The notes under the pieces are model-generated. The model ran no database searches. It saw only the letters and a program-made list of their open reading frames with translations, and was not told where the DNA came from. Below, one piece after another: positions 37,716-46,439 of a stretch of 64,000 nt of DNA. A program made the position numbers and the translations under genes. Each line of letters begins with the position of its first letter. Position 1 is the first letter of the stretch. The DNA comes from Ideonella paludis (lineage in GTDB: Bacteria > Pseudomonadota > Gammaproteobacteria > Burkholderiales > Burkholderiaceae_C), in contig NZ_JAGQDG010000001.1 in the NCBI RefSeq assembly GCF_018069865.1, positions 186,001 through 250,000 of the forward strand, given 5' to 3'.

Positions 37716-38525
37716 ATGAGCGCTGCTTCACCCCAAGACTGGGCCCAAGTCCCGGCCCTCGCCTTGCGCGCCCTGCGCGGCGTGCTGACCGACATCGACG
37801 ACACCTTGACGCGCGACGGCGCCATCGAACCCGCCGCGCTGAGCGCGCTGCAGCAGCTCGCCGCAGCAGGCCTGCCCGTGATCGCCATCACCGGCCGCCC
37901 GGCCGGCTGGAGCGAAACCTTTGCTCAAACCTGGCCGGTGCGCAGCATCGTCGCCGAAAACGGCGCCGTGCTGCTGACGTGCACCCAAGGCACGCTGCAG
38001 CACCACTTCACCCAAGACGCGGCCACGCGCGCCGCGAATGCCCTGCTCCTGCAAGCCTGCGCCGCTGACGTGCTGCGCCAGGTGCCCGGCAGCCACCTAG
38101 CCACCGACAGCGCCGGGCGCCTGACCGACATTGCCGTGGACCACAGCGAGCACCACCACCTGAGCGCCGAGCAGATCGCCCAGGTGGTGGCCGTGATGCG
38201 CGCCCACGGCCTGACCGCCACCGTCAGCTCCATCCACATCAATGGCTGGATCGGCACCCACAACAAATGGACCGCCGCACAGTGGGCTGTGCCGCTGCTC
38301 TGTGGTGTGGCATTTGCCCCTGAAGAATGGCTGTACGTGGGCGACTCCAGCAACGACCAAATCATGTTCCAGCACATGCCCCTGAGCGTGGGCGTGGCCA
38401 ACATCGAGCGCTTCATGCCGCAGCTACAGCACAAGCCCACTTATGTGACGCAGGCTGAGCGTGGGCAAGGGTTTGCGGAGGTGGCGGCGGCGGTGCTGGC
38501 GGCGAAGGGCAGTGAAGGGGCCTGA
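37716..38525 (+). CDS. HAD-superfamily (Cof/IIB) sugar-phosphatase-like hydrolase
   Basis: A 269-residue hydrolase. HAD motif I is DIDDTLTRDG with the nucleophile and acid Asp, motif II ITGRP, and motif IV YVGDSSNDQIMF. The IIB cap lies between. Relatives include mannosyl-3-phosphoglycerate phosphatase and trehalose/sucrose phosphatases. The ATG at 37716 is chosen; ATG 37698 is possible. Divergent from ppk2 with 115 bp between. Confidence 0.85.
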   Translation: MSAASPQDWAQVPALALRALRGVLTDIDDTLTRDGAIEPAALSALQQLAAAGLPVIAITGRPAGWSETFAQTWPVRSIVAENGAVLLTCTQGTLQHHFTQDAATRAANALLLQACAADVLRQVPGSHLATDSAGRLTDIAVDHSEHHHLSAEQIAQVVAVMRAHGLTATVSSIHINGWIGTHNKWTAAQWAVPLLCGVAFAPEEWLYVGDSSNDQIMFQHMPLSVGVANIERFMPQLQHKPTYVTQAERGQGFAEVAAAVLAAKGSEGA

Positions 38526-38529
38526 GCGC

Positions 38530-39084
38530 TCAACGAGCGTGATGCACTGAAGCATTCACGGGCCAGGCCAGCACCATGACCGACTCATCGGACTCATCAC
38601 GATGCTGCGCTGCGAGTGCCTCGGAGGCCGGCTCGAAGCCCAGCTTCTGCAGCAACCCGAGTGAGCGAAAGTTGCGTGTCTTCAGGACGGCCAGGAAAGT
38701 GCAGACGCCATAACTGTCGCGCAGCTCCTGCATCATGGCGCGCACCGCGTTGCTCCCGATGCCTTGACGCCAATACCGGCTGGAAAGCTCATAAGCCACG
38801 TAGGCCGTTCGGTCAGCGTTGACGGTGGCCTGCACGTAGCCGGCCAGGGCACCTGACTCAAGGCGAATGACCCAGTTCAACCAGTGTTCGCTGCCATCCG
38901 GCGACGTGCGCCTCTCCAGGCGCTCAAACCGCGTGGTCAACCACTCCACATTGACGGGGGGCTGGTTCTCGAACTCATAGATGGCGGGATCGCTGAGCAC
39001 CGAGAACATTTCTGGCGCGTGCACGGCGAGCTGCGGTTCAAGCGTGAGGGAGGGGGTGGCGATGGTTTTCATGCGGGTTGGCAT
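38530..39084 (-). CDS. GNAT-family N-acetyltransferase
   Basis: A 184-residue acetyltransferase of the RimJ/RimL-like type. AYELSSRYWRQGIGSNAVRAMM contains the acetyl-CoA binding motif (Q/R-x-x-G-x-G/A as RQGIGS), and LKTRNFRSLGLLQKLGF the conserved C-terminal motif. ATG 39084 or 39072. It is convergent with the HAD gene, with a gap of 4 bases. It begins a run of leftward small genes in AT-richer DNA. Confidence 0.85.
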   Translation of the reverse strand: MPTRMKTIATPSLTLEPQLAVHAPEMFSVLSDPAIYEFENQPPVNVEWLTTRFERLERRTSPDGSEHWLNWVIRLESGALAGYVQATVNADRTAYVAYELSSRYWRQGIGSNAVRAMMQELRDSYGVCTFLAVLKTRNFRSLGLLQKLGFEPASEALAAQHRDESDESVMVLAWPVNASVHHAR

Positions 39085-39158
39085 TGTCGGTCAGGGTTCT
39101 GCGCGACGGGCAATCACTGAGTACCCAGCAGTCGGAGGCAGCGGCATTGCCCGCGGTG

Positions 39159-39608
39159 TTAGCCCACTGCTTCGAGAACTGCTTCATCCGCACCGCCAAT
39201 TGCCAGACGCTCTAAGGACCGAGCAAATGCACCAAGTTGTTCATAGTTGGTGAGCAACTCAACCGTCAAAGACGATTGCCCTTCAGCCCTGTCGTGTTCT
39301 TGAACCGGAGTGTTGAGCTTGACGCGGCAACCGACTTGGCCGGTGGAACCAACAGGGTAGAACGTAATGCCAACATGCTCTTGTTCGATGCCACCCCCGG
39401 ACTTACTCCAGAATCCACCGTGCATTCCAAGCGGTGCATCGTCAGGCAATGGAAATGCAACGGCAAGTTTCTTCGCCAACTCGAGGAGTTCCGTTTCCAG
39501 GAACCAAGCAGACCCTGAACCGGCAAAGCCGCTGGAGTGGATTCCGGCAAACAACTCGCCCGTACCATCGGTATCGCGCTCGAACTGGAGACGGAGAGCG
39601 TCTGGCAT
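39159..39608 (-). CDS. Conserved hypothetical protein (149 aa)
   Basis: A small soluble protein with no known catalytic motif. The visible repeated theme is beta-strands plus GFAGSGSAWF and LPDDAPLGMHGGFWSKSGGG; related sequences are, as I recall, scattered in bacteria as hypothetical proteins, sometimes near toxin-immunity loci. No signal peptide. It lies in the AT-richer leftward block and after its stop there is a CTAAC plus a broken CGGGCAAT/ATTGCCCG inverted repeat. Confidence 0.6.
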   Translation of the reverse strand: MPDALRLQFERDTDGTGELFAGIHSSGFAGSGSAWFLETELLELAKKLAVAFPLPDDAPLGMHGGFWSKSGGGIEQEHVGITFYPVGSTGQVGCRVKLNTPVQEHDRAEGQSSLTVELLTNYEQLGAFARSLERLAIGGADEAVLEAVG

Positions 39609-39703
39609 GTTGTAGGACTAGTGTTGGACGTAGAGAGCGGCAGCGCACAGCGAAGGGACCCAAAGTGCCTGACCAGTTAGCTTCCCGCGCGATTCCTTGG
39701 GAT

Positions 39704-40309
39704 CTATGCCCATTGATCAAACCCCAGACGTTCATGGGCATCCGACACTCTCTTCGCTGCATCAGACGACCGGCAAGCTGCTGCAACCATAAATGCCGCG
39801 ACGTATGCTGCGTACTGACAAGACTTGAGGATGTGCTTGACCTCGGAATCCGTTGTTTGGCCTGCCAGATTGCCTTGTTGAAAACGACGCAAGACTTGGG
39901 CGCTGCCACCATGGGTAAATGAATTCATGGCGGTCCACTCACGTGCGTGCACGGTTGACAAAGCGCCTGAGACAAATGGGGGCATCTGTTCTAGTCGTTC
40001 AATCATCTTTTTGATCTTTGGGGGATCGTTGCCCTCAATGAAGCTCTTGGCTTCTGCGTCGCTGGCAACGTGCCAGAAGTACAAGCCTCTAATCAAGGCT
40101 TCATATTGAAGGCGCACTAAAGCTGCAGCACTTCCACCCAAGTTGCGCTCCAGCAGAACCGTTACTGCATTGAAGTGTTCGATGGTCAATTGAAACAACG
40201 CCGTGGCAATGCATTCGCGTGTCTCATTGGGAAGGGGCAACCCATCGAGTTGAGAATTTATTGTGGCAGCGAATAGCTGTGCATCAACAAGTCTCTCGGT
40301 GACTTTCAT
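39704..40309 (-). CDS. Conserved helical hypothetical protein (DUF6988-like)
   Basis: A 201-residue, all-alpha, soluble-looking protein without recognised catalytic residues. ETRECIATALFQLTIEHFNAV, LVRLQYEALIRGLYFWHVASD and NSFTHGGSAQV recall DUF5677/DUF6988-type helical bundles. The start is an ATG at 40309. Located in the low-GC block; base composition is clearly different from flanking operons, suggesting acquisition. Confidence 0.6.
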   Translation of the reverse strand: MKVTERLVDAQLFAATINSQLDGLPLPNETRECIATALFQLTIEHFNAVTVLLERNLGGSAAALVRLQYEALIRGLYFWHVASDAEAKSFIEGNDPPKIKKMIERLEQMPPFVSGALSTVHAREWTAMNSFTHGGSAQVLRRFQQGNLAGQTTDSEVKHILKSCQYAAYVAAFMVAAACRSSDAAKRVSDAHERLGFDQWA

Positions 40310-40460
40310 GCTACTAAATAACGTTCTAATGAAGTGGATGATCCACTGCAGGGGATCGCTTGGGCGGAGAGATCACAGCCGTGCTGCTCCATGAGCCCCA
40401 TTTGGCAAAGACCAAGCTGCTCAAGCTTTTGTCTACAAGCCTCTTCGCTGCCGCAGATTC

Positions 40461-40745
40461 CTATAGTCTCGCCATTATGAAAGGGCACTGGTCCTTTCCC
40501 AACAGCCCGTTCGAGGAGTACCAAAAGACCGACGTTTGAATGCTTCGACCAGTGTAGTAACGGCACACTAGGCTGGCATTGTTGGCAGCCCCAAGATCAC
40601 CATGCTCCGGAACGGCGTAATGATCGCCCGGAAGGACTCTCACCTCCCAGATCAAGACCCTGCGGCCAGACAGCAACAGGGCCAAGCTTGCTAGCAAGAC
40701 CACCACAACTGCGATCAGAATGACTCGGAGCGCTCGAACTCTCAT
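40461..40745 (-). CDS. Small membrane-anchored/exported hypothetical protein
   Basis: A 94-residue protein with one N-terminal hydrophobic helix (VILIAVVVVLLASLALLLSG) followed by a short extracytoplasmic domain with two Cys (VCRYYTG and DQCPFI) and a FWYSSNG block. I recall similar small proteins in Xanthomonadales and Burkholderiales but with no function. The sequence immediately before its ATG is GTTAGGCCC, which looks like an integron attC right-hand core (GTTRRRY). Confidence 0.55.
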   Translation of the reverse strand: MRVRALRVILIAVVVVLLASLALLLSGRRVLIWEVRVLPGDHYAVPEHGDLGAANNASLVCRYYTGRSIQTSVFWYSSNGLLGKDQCPFIMARL

Positions 40746-40968
40746 GGGCCTAACTTTCGTGTCAAAAACGCCAGTCGCCCGAAAGCCCTCTCGACCGCAA
40801 CAGGCTACTGAGCCTCTGCTTAGGTCAGCGTCAGCGTTGGCGCAACATGCATTTCACTGAACTGCCTTGTGCAGTTACGGGAGGGTACCTTTGCTCCGAG
40901 CCCAATGACTATAGCGCTGTGTCGGCGCCTCGTAACGCCTATTGATGGGTGCATGCTTTGTGGAGGAC
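40746..40968. other. 223-bp spacer without a supported gene
   Basis: It lies between the PAP2-like gene and the small membrane-protein gene. It contains a GCCTAAC core at 40748-40754 (GTTAGGC on the minus strand). Short open frames crossing it on the minus strand have Arg/Cys/Trp-rich shadow composition. I could not find an unambiguous partner core to complete an attC site. Confidence 0.4.
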
Positions 40969-41541
40969 TCATTGAAGCCCAGGCAGAACCCCGTGCACCA
41001 GCAGCGCGGCCAAGCTTCCCACCGCCGCCCCCACCCAAAGGTCTCTGGGCACATGCCTCTGCAGCACCAAACGCGACCACGCCACCCCACCGGCCAGCAG
41101 TGCACCGAAACCGAGGGCCACAGCGTTGGGCCACATCAAACCCGCTGCAAAGCACGCAAAGCCCACATGCAACGACAGCTTGCACCAGCGCTGTAGGGCC
41201 AGGGCCACTAGCACCAGTCCGCCACTGGCGGCAAGGCCCACGCCCAAGGCGAGCGCGCCGTTCAGCCAAGCCAAGGCCGACGAGCCCAGCAAGACCGCCG
41301 CGACAAAACGATTGAGCTGCAGACGCTCTGGCCGCTGTGAGGCGTCCACATGCGCCCAGGCGCCGCGCCTCACCTGCCACAGGCTGTAGAGCACCACCAG
41401 CGCCGTGATGCCTACCGCCACCCCCAAAGCGGCCTGCGCTGCAGCCCCCATTTGGCGTGACAACACCATCAGCGCCAGAGGCATCACCACGCCGGGGTGG
41501 CCGATGAGGGACAGTGCGCGGGCTAACGCGATTCGGCTCAT
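40969..41541 (-). CDS. PAP2-superfamily membrane phosphatase-like protein
   Basis: A 190-residue, about six-helix membrane protein. The PAP2 third motif is intact (SRLVLQRHVPRD: SR-x5-H-x3-D) and the second is reduced (LSLHVGF, with its His). The first motif K-x6-RP is only partly visible (DASQRPERLQ). Members dephosphorylate lipid phosphates such as undecaprenyl-PP or PA. ATG 41541 overlaps the GNAT stop (ATGA), fixing the start. It ends an operon ycaQ-GNAT-PAP2. Confidence 0.75.
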   Translation of the reverse strand: MSRIALARALSLIGHPGVVMPLALMVLSRQMGAAAQAALGVAVGITALVVLYSLWQVRRGAWAHVDASQRPERLQLNRFVAAVLLGSSALAWLNGALALGVGLAASGGLVLVALALQRWCKLSLHVGFACFAAGLMWPNAVALGFGALLAGGVAWSRLVLQRHVPRDLWVGAAVGSLAALLVHGVLPGLQ

Positions 41542-41993
41542 GTCAGCAGGTAGCGCACATCGGGGCAATGCTCTTCGTTGGCAGCCCCATCGCTGAAGGC
41601 CACGGCCTGAAAACCGTGCCGCTCGTAGAAGGCTCTGGCCCCCACATTAGCTTGGAAGCAGTACAGGTGGACAGGCCGTGGCAACTGCTTCAGCGCATGC
41701 TGCAACAAATGAGAGCCCGCGCCCCGGCGCAGCAGGTGGGGCTGCACGTAGAGCTGGTCGATCCACGCTTCGCCGTTCTGCAAGCTGCTGGCCACAAAGC
41801 CCAGAACCTGCTCGCCGTCGCTCAACACGCTCACGCCACCGGCGGGCAGCAAGACCTCGCGCACCCAGTGGCGCACGTCGTCATCCTCGTGGGCCAGTTG
41901 CGCATAAGGCATGCAGGCCTTTCGCGTGGCGAGGAAGAGCGTCGCAATATCTGTGGCGTCTTCAGCGCGCGCTGGGCGAATGGTGCAGCTCAT
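41538..41993 (-). CDS. GNAT-family N-acetyltransferase
   Basis: A 151-residue acetyltransferase. IDQLYVQPHLLRRGAGSHLLQHAL carries the acetyl-CoA loop (RRGAGS), and NVGARAFYERHGFQ the conserved C-terminal motif. Substrate unknown. It overlaps ycaQ upstream and the PAP2-like gene downstream by 4 bp each. Confidence 0.9.
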   Translation of the reverse strand: MSCTIRPARAEDATDIATLFLATRKACMPYAQLAHEDDDVRHWVREVLLPAGGVSVLSDGEQVLGFVASSLQNGEAWIDQLYVQPHLLRRGAGSHLLQHALKQLPRPVHLYCFQANVGARAFYERHGFQAVAFSDGAANEEHCPDVRYLLT

Positions 41994-43081
41994 TCACCCA
42001 AGCCCAAAAAGACGGCCATGCGCTGCAACTCATCCTCCAAGGCCAGCTTGAAGGCTTTGTCTTTAGGCGCCGCCGCCACAAAACCCACATCAGGCTGCAG
42101 CACGCCGCCTTTGGCACTAACGTTGGCCCAGCCGATGACCTGGTCGCGCCACAGCAGCGGCAGGGCGTAATGCCCGCGCACGCGCTTGGCGGCGGGGGTG
42201 TAGGCCTCAAAACGGTAGGCCCAGCCCCAGAGCAGTTCAAAGCGGCGGCGGTCCCAGACCACGGGGTCAAAAGGGGCCAGGAGCCTGACCTGCTCATCTG
42301 CGCTATATTTTCTGGCGGCGGGGTTTTCGCCTTCTGGCCAGAACCAGGTGATGCCGTCCACCACCGCGCTGGGCAGGCGCGCGCGGGCGCGTTGCAAGGC
42401 GGCTTTGCGGTGGTCGCGCCATTGCGGCACGCCGCCCGAGAGGTGGCTGACCAACTGGCCCAGGCTGGCGGCGGGCAGCGGGGCGTATTTGGCGACGATG
42501 ACATCGACCAGGGCGTCCATGATGGCGTCGCGGCTCATGGGGCTGGGCTGGTGCTCGCGCGCGGCATAGAGGCGCTGGCCGCCCTCGCGGCGCGCCACAC
42601 GCAGCAGGCCGCGGTAGTGCATGCCTTCCAGCAACTGGGTGCTGGCCTTGCTGTTGCCGCCAAACCAGTTGGTGACGCTGCCGTGGTCAAAGTGCGCGTC
42701 CACCTCGGCGGGCCGGACGACGCCGCGCTCGCGCACAAAGGCCAGCACCTCTTGAGCTTGCTGGACCTGTCTGGGGAGCCAGACGGTGCGCGGCGTGCGC
42801 GGGTGCATCAGGTGGTGCAGCTCGCGCGCCACAAAGCCGTAGTTGACGAAAAAGTCTTCTTCAATCGGCAGCTTGGGGTAGCGGGCTTCCAAGTCGCCCG
42901 CGCGGTAGCCCACCACACGGTGGCGCAGGGTCAGGTCTTGGGCCCGGGCAGGGGCGCGCAGCGGGTCGGCCTGCACAAAGCCTAAGCGGGCCAAGGCCTT
43001 GGGCAAAGTGGTGGGCGTGAAAAGACTGCGCGCCACAGCATAGCGGCGCAAGGTATCCAAGGTGAGCACAGATGAAGCCAT
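41990..43081 (-). CDS. ycaQ: YcaQ-type (AlkX) interstrand-crosslink DNA glycosylase
   Basis: A 363-residue winged-helix protein of the former DUF1006 family. E. coli YcaQ unhooks DNA interstrand crosslinks caused by nitrogen mustards. The catalytic QxD motif appears as Q37-A-D39 in [23 protein letters not shown], where the Streptomyces AlkZ branch has Qx[17 protein letters not shown] and [12 protein letters not shown] (winged helix) follow. The ATG at 43081 is preferred over a TTG 45 bases upstream. Divergent from purT. Confidence 0.88.
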   Translation of the reverse strand: MASSVLTLDTLRRYAVARSLFTPTTLPKALARLGFVQADPLRAPARAQDLTLRHRVVGYRAGDLEARYPKLPIEEDFFVNYGFVARELHHLMHPRTPRTVWLPRQVQQAQEVLAFVRERGVVRPAEVDAHFDHGSVTNWFGGNSKASTQLLEGMHYRGLLRVARREGGQRLYAAREHQPSPMSRDAIMDALVDVIVAKYAPLPAASLGQLVSHLSGGVPQWRDHRKAALQRARARLPSAVVDGITWFWPEGENPAARKYSADEQVRLLAPFDPVVWDRRRFELLWGWAYRFEAYTPAAKRVRGHYALPLLWRDQVIGWANVSAKGGVLQPDVGFVAAAPKDKAFKLALEDELQRMAVFLGLGE

Positions 43082-43161
43082 GGATGGATGATGCCGCAAG
43101 CTTTGCGTGGGCAGACGCAGCGACAATCAGGGCTTGCCCTCAACCTTTGCTCTACCCGCCC

Positions 43162-44364
43162 ATGACAACGCTAGGAACCCCGCTCTCGCCCTCTGCCACC
43201 CGTGTGATGTTGCTGGGCTCAGGCGAGCTGGGCAAAGAAGTGCTGATTGCGCTGCAGCGCCTGGGCGTGGAGACCATTGCGGTGGACCGCTATGAGCACG
43301 CACCCGGCCAGCAGGTGGCCCACCATGCCCGCACCATCACCATGAGCGACCCGGCGCAACTGCGGGCGCTGATCGAGGCCGAAAAGCCCGCGCTGGTGGT
43401 GCCGGAGATCGAGGCCATCGCCACGCCGGTGCTCGAAGCCCTGGAAGCCGAAGGCCTGGTGCGCTGCATCCCCACCGCCCGAGCCGCCCGCCTGACCATG
43501 GACCGCGAAGGCATTCGCCGCCTGGCCGCCGAAACCTTGAAGCTGCCGACCAGCCCCTATCAGTTTTGCGACTCGCTGGCCGAGCTGCAAGCCGCCATCG
43601 ACGCCGGCATTGGCTACCCCTGCATCGTCAAGCCGGTGATGAGCAGTTCGGGCAAGGGCCAAAGCAAGATTGACGGCCCCGCCGATGTGCAGAAGGCTTG
43701 GGACTATGCGATGGCCGGTGGCCGGGTCAGCCACGGCCGGGTGATCGTCGAAGGCTTTATCGACTTTGACTACGAGATCACCCAGCTCACGGTGCGCGCC
43801 TTGGGCGCTGAGGGCCAAGTCGAGACGCATTTCTGCGAACCCATCGGCCATGTGCAGGTCAGCGGCGACTATGTCGAGAGCTGGCAGCCCCACCCCATGA
43901 GCCCCACTGCGCTGGCCCGCTCGCGCGAGATCGCCCGCACCATCACTGAGAACCTGGGCGGCCAAGGCCTGTTTGGGGTGGAGTTGTTTGTGAAGGGCGA
44001 CGAGGTGTGGTTCAGCGAGGTCTCGCCCCGCCCCCACGACACCGGCATGGTGACCCTGACCACCCAGTGGCAAAACGAGTTTGAGCTGCATGCCCGCGCC
44101 ATCTTGGGCTTGCCCGTCGACACTTCACTGAAGAGCCCTGGCGCCAGCGCCGTGATCTACGGCGGCGTCGAGGCCACCGGCATTGTGTTCGACGGTGTGG
44201 CCGACGCCCTGCGGGTGCCCAACAGCGACATCCGCCTGTTCGGCAAGCCGGAGAGCTTTGTCAAACGCCGCATGGGTGTGGCCCTGGTGCATGACGCCGA
44301 TGTGGAGGTGGCCCGCACCCAAGCCAAGCGCGCCGCCGCCTTGGTCAAACCCCGCAAAGCCTGA
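43162..44364 (+). CDS. purT: Formate-dependent phosphoribosylglycinamide formyltransferase PurT
   Basis: A 400-residue ATP-grasp enzyme making formyl-GAR from formate, ATP and GAR in purine synthesis. [23 protein letters not shown]-type region ([11 protein letters not shown]), [13 protein letters not shown], and [16 protein letters not shown] are diagnostic. The ATG at 43162 is used; an upstream one adds residues without homology. Followed after 12 bp by rfbC. Confidence 0.97.
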   Translation: MTTLGTPLSPSATRVMLLGSGELGKEVLIALQRLGVETIAVDRYEHAPGQQVAHHARTITMSDPAQLRALIEAEKPALVVPEIEAIATPVLEALEAEGLVRCIPTARAARLTMDREGIRRLAAETLKLPTSPYQFCDSLAELQAAIDAGIGYPCIVKPVMSSSGKGQSKIDGPADVQKAWDYAMAGGRVSHGRVIVEGFIDFDYEITQLTVRALGAEGQVETHFCEPIGHVQVSGDYVESWQPHPMSPTALARSREIARTITENLGGQGLFGVELFVKGDEVWFSEVSPRPHDTGMVTLTTQWQNEFELHARAILGLPVDTSLKSPGASAVIYGGVEATGIVFDGVADALRVPNSDIRLFGKPESFVKRRMGVALVHDADVEVARTQAKRAAALVKPRKA

Positions 44365-44376
44365 AGGAGCAAAGAG

Positions 44377-44925
44377 ATGAATGTGCTGAAGACCGCGATT
44401 GAGAGCGTGCTGATTTTTGAGCCCAAGCTGTTTGGCGACGCCCGGGGCTTTTTCATGGAGAGCTTCAACCAGAAGATCTTTGATGACGCCGTGGGTGGCC
44501 ACACGGCCTTTGTGCAAGACAACCACTCGCGCTCGGCCAAGGGCGTGCTGCGCGGCCTGCACTTTCAGCGCGCACCGCACGCCCAGGGCAAGCTGGTGCG
44601 CTGCGCCGCCGGTGCGGTGTTTGATGTGTCGGTGGACATTCGCCGCGACAGCCCCACCTTTGGCCAGTGGGTCGGTGTGGAGTTGAACGCCGAGAACCAG
44701 CGCCAGCTGTGGATCCCTGCGGGCTTGGCGCACGGTTTTTTGGTGCTGAGCGAGTCGGCCGACTTTCTCTACAAGACCACCGACTACTACGCCCCGCAAG
44801 CCGAAGGCGCGGTGCGCTGGGACGACCCCGACTTGGCCATTGCCTGGCCTAACGTGGGCATGGCGCCGCTGCTCTCCGGCAAGGACGCAGCCGCGCCCTT
44901 GCTGAGAGACGCCGTGCTGGGTTAA
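44377..44925 (+). CDS. rfbC: dTDP-4-dehydrorhamnose 3,5-epimerase
   Basis: A 182-residue RmlC cupin in the dTDP-rhamnose pathway. PKLFGDARGFFMESF, FVQDNHSRSAKGVLRGLHFQ with the catalytic His, and WIPAGLAHGFLVLSE are intact. The catalytic Tyr lies in DYYAPQAEGAVRWDDP. rmlA, rmlB and rmlD are not next to it; it follows purT, so it is an orphan copy. A GGAG precedes the ATG. Its TAA and the TAA of the convergent DUF1501 gene share the sequence TTAA. Confidence 0.96.
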   Translation: MNVLKTAIESVLIFEPKLFGDARGFFMESFNQKIFDDAVGGHTAFVQDNHSRSAKGVLRGLHFQRAPHAQGKLVRCAAGAVFDVSVDIRRDSPTFGQWVGVELNAENQRQLWIPAGLAHGFLVLSESADFLYKTTDYYAPQAEGAVRWDDPDLAIAWPNVGMAPLLSGKDAAAPLLRDAVLG

Positions 44926-46439
44926 ACGAAGCCCAACTGGCGGCTCGACGCCGACCAGTTGTTGAGCCCCGGCAGGATGGTGGACAACTCGGCATCCCCC
45001 ACGCCAAACCAGCGGCCCAGCGTGGCGGCGTATTGATCAACACTGGTGGTGGGCAGGATGACGCCCGAGGGCAGCAGGTCGGGGCTGTCGTAGCCGCCCT
45101 TGCCGTCGGCCGCACCCAAGATGGGCATGCGGCCATAGAGCGCACCGCCGCGCACGGCGCCCCCCATGACCAAGTGATGACCGCCCCAGCCGTGGTCGGT
45201 GCCATCGCCATTGCTGGTGAAGGTGCGGCCAAAGTCGCTGGCGGTGAAGGTGGTGACGGATTGGTCCACACCCATGCTGCTCAAGGTGCGGTCAAAGTAG
45301 GCCAGGGCATGCGCCAGCTTGGCCATGTTGCGGGCCTGCGCGATGGGCTGGTTGTCATGCGAGTCAAAGCCACCCATGCTGACGAAGAAGACCTGGCGCG
45401 TCATGCCCAAGGTGTCGCGCGCAGCGATGGTGCGCGCCACCGCTTGCAACTGGTAGGCCAAGGGGTTGAGCACCGACTTGCCCGTGTCGGGCTCCACATA
45501 CTGCAGCAGCGGGTCGGTGGTGGCGGTTTGGCCGGTGGTGCCCCAAGGGCCGTTGACGGGCAGGCCACTGGACAGCACGGCCTCGGCATCTTGCCCACGG
45601 GCCATCACGGCCGCGTGCTCGCGCTCCAACAACTGCGGGTTGGCAGCGCTGCGCGTGATGGCTTGGAGTTTTTGCTGCACCACGGTGGAGCCAAACACCT
45701 TGCCGCTGGTGCCGCCCAAGCGGACCGGGCCGGCTGGGCCCATTTGGTAGCCGCGCACGGTGGCCCCGTTGAGCCACACCGCATTGCCAGCGACCGACAC
45801 ACCACTGAACATGGCGCGTTGGTTGCCGGACATCAGCAGGTCCGCAAACTGGCCGCCCCAGCCCTTGGTGCTGCCCTCGACGCCGAAGGCTTGCCACATG
45901 GTCTGTTGGTCGTTGTGCGAGAACAGCTTGGCCGGGCGTGCGCCCACACCGCTGAGGTAGTTGGCCTTGGTCAGTGGCCCAATCATGGGGCCGACATTGG
46001 CCATCACAGCCATGCGTTTGGCATTGAAGAGGTCACGCACGCCGCCCATCACCGGGTGGAAGGCCAAGCCCTCGCCGCCCACGGCGGTCACACCCAAAGC
46101 ACCGCCCAAGCGCTCATGCAGCACCGTGCTGCTGGCTTTGGCGGGCGTGCCCGGCGCGGCCAGCGCGATCTCGGCCACACCGCCGCGCACGCTGTCATAG
46201 CGCTGCCAGGTGGCTGCGTCGGTGCTCAGCACCATGTTCATGGCGTCATTGCCGCCGGTCATGAAGACACACACCAGCGCTTTGTAGCCCGTGGCACCCG
46301 CAGCGGCGGCATTGCCCATGGCCGCCAAGCCCAGGCCCAAACCCGTGGCAGCCGGGGCCACCAGGCCCAGCGCTGAAGCGCGGCGCAGGACCTCGCGGCG
46401 CGAAAGAAGATCAGAGCGTTGCGTCATGATGGGGTTCAC
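44922..46439 (-). CDS. DUF1501 protein with Tat signal
   Basis: A 505-residue secreted protein of the DUF1501 (sulfatase-like/alkaline-phosphatase fold) family. The N-terminus carries a twin-arginine signal (SRREVLRRASALGLVA ... AAAAGA). CVFMTGGNDAMNMV is the conserved Asn/Asp-rich start, then FFVSMGGFDSHDNQ and TASDFGRTFTSNGDGTDHGWGG with metal-site-like residues. The start may be the GTG overlapping the DUF1800 stop (46439) or the ATG at 46427. It is always paired with DUF1800 in my experience, and has no proven enzymology. Confidence 0.92.
   Translation of the reverse strand: MNPIMTQRSDLLSRREVLRRASALGLVAPAATGLGLGLAAMGNAAAAGATGYKALVCVFMTGGNDAMNMVLSTDAATWQRYDSVRGGVAEIALAAPGTPAKASSTVLHERLGGALGVTAVGGEGLAFHPVMGGVRDLFNAKRMAVMANVGPMIGPLTKANYLSGVGARPAKLFSHNDQQTMWQAFGVEGSTKGWGGQFADLLMSGNQRAMFSGVSVAGNAVWLNGATVRGYQMGPAGPVRLGGTSGKVFGSTVVQQKLQAITRSAANPQLLEREHAAVMARGQDAEAVLSSGLPVNGPWGTTGQTATTDPLLQYVEPDTGKSVLNPLAYQLQAVARTIAARDTLGMTRQVFFVSMGGFDSHDNQPIAQARNMAKLAHALAYFDRTLSSMGVDQSVTTFTASDFGRTFTSNGDGTDHGWGGHHLVMGGAVRGGALYGRMPILGAADGKGGYDSPDLLPSGVILPTTSVDQYAATLGRWFGVGDAELSTILPGLNNWSASSRQLGFV

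Noticed and set aside
40306-40566. 86-codon minus-strand frame downstream of the small membrane protein
   Set aside because: It overlaps the better-supported 94-residue membrane protein in another frame and has no signal, motif or ribosome site. A frameshifted tail could not be fully excluded.
40820-41380. 186-codon minus-strand frame
   Set aside because: Overlaps the PAP2-like gene in another frame; Arg/Cys/Gly-rich shadow composition.
45033-46376. 447-codon plus-strand frame
   Set aside because: Antisense to the DUF1501 gene; His/Gln/Gly-rich shadow.
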